Below, in pieces: positions 61,658 through 64,000 of a DNA stretch of 64,000 bases. Position 1 is the stretch's first letter. Each line of letters opens with the position of its first letter. The notes beneath the pieces are model-generated. The model saw only the letters and a program-made list of their open reading frames with translations, was not told the origin of the DNA and ran no database searches. This DNA comes from Novosphingobium indicum (lineage in GTDB: Bacteria; Pseudomonadota; Alphaproteobacteria; Sphingomonadales; Sphingomonadaceae), in NCBI RefSeq assembly GCF_014645195.1, contig NZ_BMLK01000003.1, forward strand, positions 220,010-284,009, in the 5' to 3' direction. Both the position numbers and the translations under genes were made by a program.

Positions 61658-61738
61658 TCAGGCCAGCGTGATCGCGAAGGCCATGGCGAAAGCGCCAAGG
61701 GCTGCGGCGAAACCGATCGATTTTTCCGTGAGGGTCAT
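61658..61738 (-). CDS. 26-residue hydrophobic micro-protein 1
   Basis: MTLTEKSIGFAAALGAFAMA, then FAITLA. ATG preceded by GGAG at 8 bases, a good sigma-70-type promoter and a strong terminator after the stop, so it is a self-contained transcription unit. Sixteen of 26 residues are the same as in micro-protein 2. It would form a single transmembrane helix with a short charged N-terminus. I know no named family. Possible roles include a membrane-protein regulator or a type I-like peptide; not established. Confidence 0.6.
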   Translation of the reverse strand: MTLTEKSIGFAAALGAFAMAFAITLA

Positions 61739-61792
61739 AGCTCAAACTCCAATCTCAACAGGGGCGAATCATCTCATCCCCTAACCTTGTTT

Positions 61793-61821
61793 AATATAAC
61801 CTAGGTTAGTAATATTTGCAA
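61793..61821 (-). promoter_or_regulatory. Promoter of micro-protein 1 with internal palindrome
   Basis: Read on the minus strand: TTGCAA (61816-61821), 17 bases, TATATT (61793-61798). Inside the spacer lies the 12-bp palindrome TAACCTAGGTTA (61797-61808), an operator candidate; another CTAACCT half-site is at 61781-61787. Confidence 0.55.
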
Positions 61822-61875
61822 GGGAAAAGAGAAGGCGTCTCGTGAGCGGCCGTTGCAGGCCTTCCGGAAATGAAA

Positions 61876-61901
61876 AAGGGCGGCCGTTTCGGGCCGCCCT
61901 T
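61876..61901 (-). terminator. Terminator of micro-protein 2
   Basis: AAGGGCGGCC (61876-61885), loop GTTTCG, GGCCGCCCTT (61892-61901). The hairpin core and loop are identical to the terminator at 61595-61624. Confidence 0.8.
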
Positions 61902-61953
61902 GGTCACGCATGCTGCGTTAGGGACACAATTGCATGCTGCGCATCAGCCTCGT

Positions 61954-62034
61954 TCAGGCGAGGGTGAGTGCAAAAGCCAGCGCGCTGACGCCAAGCGCCG
62001 CGGCCAGTCCGAACGTGCGTTCGACGATGGTCAT
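61954..62034 (-). CDS. 26-residue hydrophobic micro-protein 2
   Basis: MTIVERTFGLAAALGVSALA, then FALTLA. ATG preceded by AGGAG at 7 bases. Same length as micro-protein 1 and 16/26 residues alike, with conserved T-x-x-E at the N-terminus, G-x-AAALG in the middle and FAxTLA at the end. Differences fall on conservative positions (K/R, I/F, M/L), which argues for selection on the protein. Followed by a near-identical terminator. Divergent from guaA. Confidence 0.6.
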   Translation of the reverse strand: MTIVERTFGLAAALGVSALAFALTLA

Positions 62035-62081
62035 TGTTATGCTCCTGCAAACATTCTTTTTTTTGTTTTACCTCACGCCCG

Positions 62082-62174
62082 GCGACCATGGTCGCTCGGG
62101 TGGCAGGAGCGAGATAGGTACGCGGGCAATTATCGCAAATTCAAAAGCAACAATATTACTTGCATATTTTGCAA
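62082..62174. promoter_or_regulatory. Palindromes between micro-protein 2 and guaA
   Basis: GCGACCATGGTCGC (62082-62095) is a perfect 14-bp palindrome within CCCGG...TCGGG. TTGCA/TGCAA with a 5-base spacer occurs at 62160-62174. Both lie in the shared upstream region of the two divergent genes. No regulator assigned. Confidence 0.4.
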
Positions 62175-62257
62175 TCGCGGGCGCCTTTTCCTGCATCCGG
62201 GGGAAGCGCATTCGCACCCATCTGGACAGGCTTCGCGCGCGCGATTAGGGGCCTGCC

Positions 62258-63817
62258 ATGAGCATCCAGACATCTGAATCGGTCCTGATCGTCGACTTTG
62301 GCAGCCAGGTAACCCAGTTGATCGCGCGCCGCGTGCGCGAAGCCGGCGTCTATTCCGAAATTGCGCCGTTCAACGCCTCGGAAGAAGCGTTCAAGCGCAT
62401 GGACCCGGTAGGCATCATCCTGTCCGGCTCGCCAGCCTCCGTCCTGGACGAGAACGGCCCGCGTATTCCCGACGTGATTCTCGAAAGCGGCCGCCCGATG
62501 CTGGGCATCTGCTACGGCCAGCAGTCGCTGATGCACCAGCTGGGCGGCGAAGTCTTGCTGGGCGATGCCGGCGAGTTCGGCCGCGCCTTCATCGAGATCG
62601 AGGACGAGTGCGCGCTGTTCGACGGCCTTTGGCAGGTCGGCGAAAAGCACCAGGTCTGGATGAGCCATGGCGACAAGGTCTCGCAGCTCGCAGAAGGCTT
62701 CCGCCCCGTCGCGTCCAGCCCCGGCGCGCCCTTTGCGGTGATCGCCAACGACGAGAAGCGCATCTACGCGATGCAGTTCCACCCCGAAGTGGTGCACACG
62801 CCCGATGGCGGCAAGCTACTCAAGAACTTCGTGCGCCACGTCTGCGGCCTCTCCGGCGACTGGACCATGGCCGAGTTCCGCAAGACCAAGATCGACGAGA
62901 TCCGCGAGCAGGTCGGCGACAAGCGCGTGATCTGCGGTCTTTCGGGCGGTGTCGATTCCGCCGTTGCCGCGGTGCTGATCCACGAGGCCATCGGCGACCA
63001 GCTCACCTGCGTCTTCGTCGACCACGGCCTGATGCGCATGGGCGAGGCCGAACAGGTCGTCTCGCTGTTCCGCGGCCATTACAACATTCCGCTGGTCCAC
63101 GTGGACGCCTCGACGCTATTCCTGAAGGGCCTCGAGGGCGAGACCGATCCGGAAAAGAAGCGCAAGTTCATCGGCAAGACCTTCATCGACGTGTTCGAGG
63201 ACGAGGCCAAGAAGATCGGCGGCGCCGAATTCCTCGCCCAGGGCACGCTGTACCCCGACGTGATCGAATCGGTGTCCTTCACCGGCGGTCCTTCGGTGAC
63301 GATCAAGAGCCACCACAACGTCGGCGGTCTGCCCGAGCGGATGGACATGAAGCTGGTCGAGCCGCTGCGCGAACTGTTCAAGGACGAAGTCCGCGAACTC
63401 GGCCGCGAACTGGGTCTGCCCGACGTCTTCGTCGGCCGCCATCCGTTCCCGGGGCCGGGCCTTGCCATCCGCATCCCCGGCGAAGTCAGCCGCGAGCGCT
63501 GCGATATCCTGCGCAAGGCCGATGCGATCTATCTCGAGGAAATCCGCAACGCCGGTCTCTACGACGCGATCTGGCAGGCCTTTGCGGTGCTGCTACCGGT
63601 CAAGACCGTCGGCGTGATGGGCGACGGCCGCACCTACGACAGCGTCTGCGGCCTGCGCGCGGTTACCTCCACCGATGGCATGACCGCGGACATCTATCCT
63701 TTCGACGCAGCCTTCCTGAGCCGCGTCGCGACCCGCATTATCAACGAGGTCAAAGGCATCAACCGCGTCGTCTACGATTATACGTCGAAGCCGCCCGGCA
63801 CGATCGAGTGGGAATGA
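62258..63817 (+). CDS. guaA: GMP synthase (glutamine-hydrolysing)
   Basis: 519 residues. Class I glutaminase with [18 protein letters not shown] (Cys85), and His/Glu in [14 protein letters not shown]; then ATP-PPase [20 protein letters not shown] and the dimerisation domain ending [10 protein letters not shown]. It aminates XMP to GMP. The conserved 3' end is a known integration site for genomic islands in diverse bacteria. Sequence beyond it becomes AT-rich. Confidence 0.98.
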   Translation: MSIQTSESVLIVDFGSQVTQLIARRVREAGVYSEIAPFNASEEAFKRMDPVGIILSGSPASVLDENGPRIPDVILESGRPMLGICYGQQSLMHQLGGEVLLGDAGEFGRAFIEIEDECALFDGLWQVGEKHQVWMSHGDKVSQLAEGFRPVASSPGAPFAVIANDEKRIYAMQFHPEVVHTPDGGKLLKNFVRHVCGLSGDWTMAEFRKTKIDEIREQVGDKRVICGLSGGVDSAVAAVLIHEAIGDQLTCVFVDHGLMRMGEAEQVVSLFRGHYNIPLVHVDASTLFLKGLEGETDPEKKRKFIGKTFIDVFEDEAKKIGGAEFLAQGTLYPDVIESVSFTGGPSVTIKSHHNVGGLPERMDMKLVEPLRELFKDEVRELGRELGLPDVFVGRHPFPGPGLAIRIPGEVSRERCDILRKADAIYLEEIRNAGLYDAIWQAFAVLLPVKTVGVMGDGRTYDSVCGLRAVTSTDGMTADIYPFDAAFLSRVATRIINEVKGINRVVYDYTSKPPGTIEWE

Positions 63818-64000
63818 TTCTGAGCCCTCCAGAGGGGGCCAGTGATACGCCAGGATGCGACGCAACTAGCTGATAAAAAATAATTTATTCCTGACAACAT
63901 TCGAAGACAATCGGTGGGTAGCCTTCGCATCCGTCGGACGGATTGACGGTACCCGCTCCCCTTGTCTCAATTAAAATTGCTCGGTACCGTCAGGGTCAAC
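63818..64000. other. Low-GC flank of guaA, possible island or element end
   Basis: 183 bases with no gene. GC falls sharply from about 63868 (TGATAAAAAATAATTTATTC). GACGGTACC (63945-63953) and GGTACCGTC (63983-63991) form a perfect inverted repeat enclosing an AT-rich loop, which looks like a terminator-like or element-end structure. The window stops here, so the nature of what follows cannot be seen. Confidence 0.4.

Overview
This 64 kb window is a high-GC bacterial chromosome segment, almost certainly from an alphaproteobacterium of the order Sphingomonadales (Novosphingobium/Sphingobium-like). Grounds for this are GapR/DUF2312, a split MetH, an ArsR-methyltransferase fusion heading the methionine operon, a CopA/CopB/CsoR cluster, VPxP-type C-terminal sorting signals and the type of palindromic intergenic repeats. 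I saw no rRNA, tRNA or CRISPR. Most of the window is dense housekeeping sequence with many 4-base ATGA/GTGA overlaps.

Layout. 1-7060: partial cation/proton antiporter, ftsK plus a small exported protein, a ThiE-like protein divergent from a YggS-type PLP protein, pyruvate kinase, DUF1244. 7211-14933: a very serine-rich exported protein, then a rearranged ruv region (yebC-ruvC-deaminase, and ruvA-dsrE-ruvB, separated by an opposite-strand GT22-like glycosyltransferase), YbjQ and GapR. 15272-18894: copper island (copA-copB, divergent csoR with a clear CsoR operator) abutting a decayed LysR gene. 18917-24830: aconitase, EamA transporter, L,D-transpeptidase. 24840-32451: the most accessory stretch, with lower-GC orphan genes, fold-back repeats, an intact-looking IS630-family element with a frameshifted transposase, recQ, an SDR, a Nudix protein and two small orphan proteins. 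32541-38806: methionine operon arsR/MTase-metF-metH(N)-GNAT-metH(C), with a perfect 22-bp palindrome at its start. 38946-45804: lipoprotein, nadE, two further YkuD-type proteins, a glutamyl-tRNA synthetase and small membrane proteins. 45880-53339: 3-hydroxybutyrate dehydrogenase with a patatin phospholipase, glnD, then lgt, a MidA-like methyltransferase and a small membrane protein. 53487-64000: 5'-nucleotidase, metallopeptidase, TPR-like protein, gyrB, M20 peptidase, two paralogous 26-residue micro-proteins and guaA. Base composition drops just past guaA at the right edge.

How genes work together. Methionine/one-carbon metabolism (metF, split metH, SAM/SAH-type regulator) forms one overlapping operon. 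Copper tolerance is a CsoR-controlled divergon. Envelope biogenesis is represented by three L,D-transpeptidase-type proteins, Lgt and the GT22-like protein. The most novel-looking items are the duplicated 26-aa micro-proteins with near-identical terminators, the ArsR-MTase palindrome, the serine-rich protein with its inverted-repeat promoter region, and the possible island junction at guaA.
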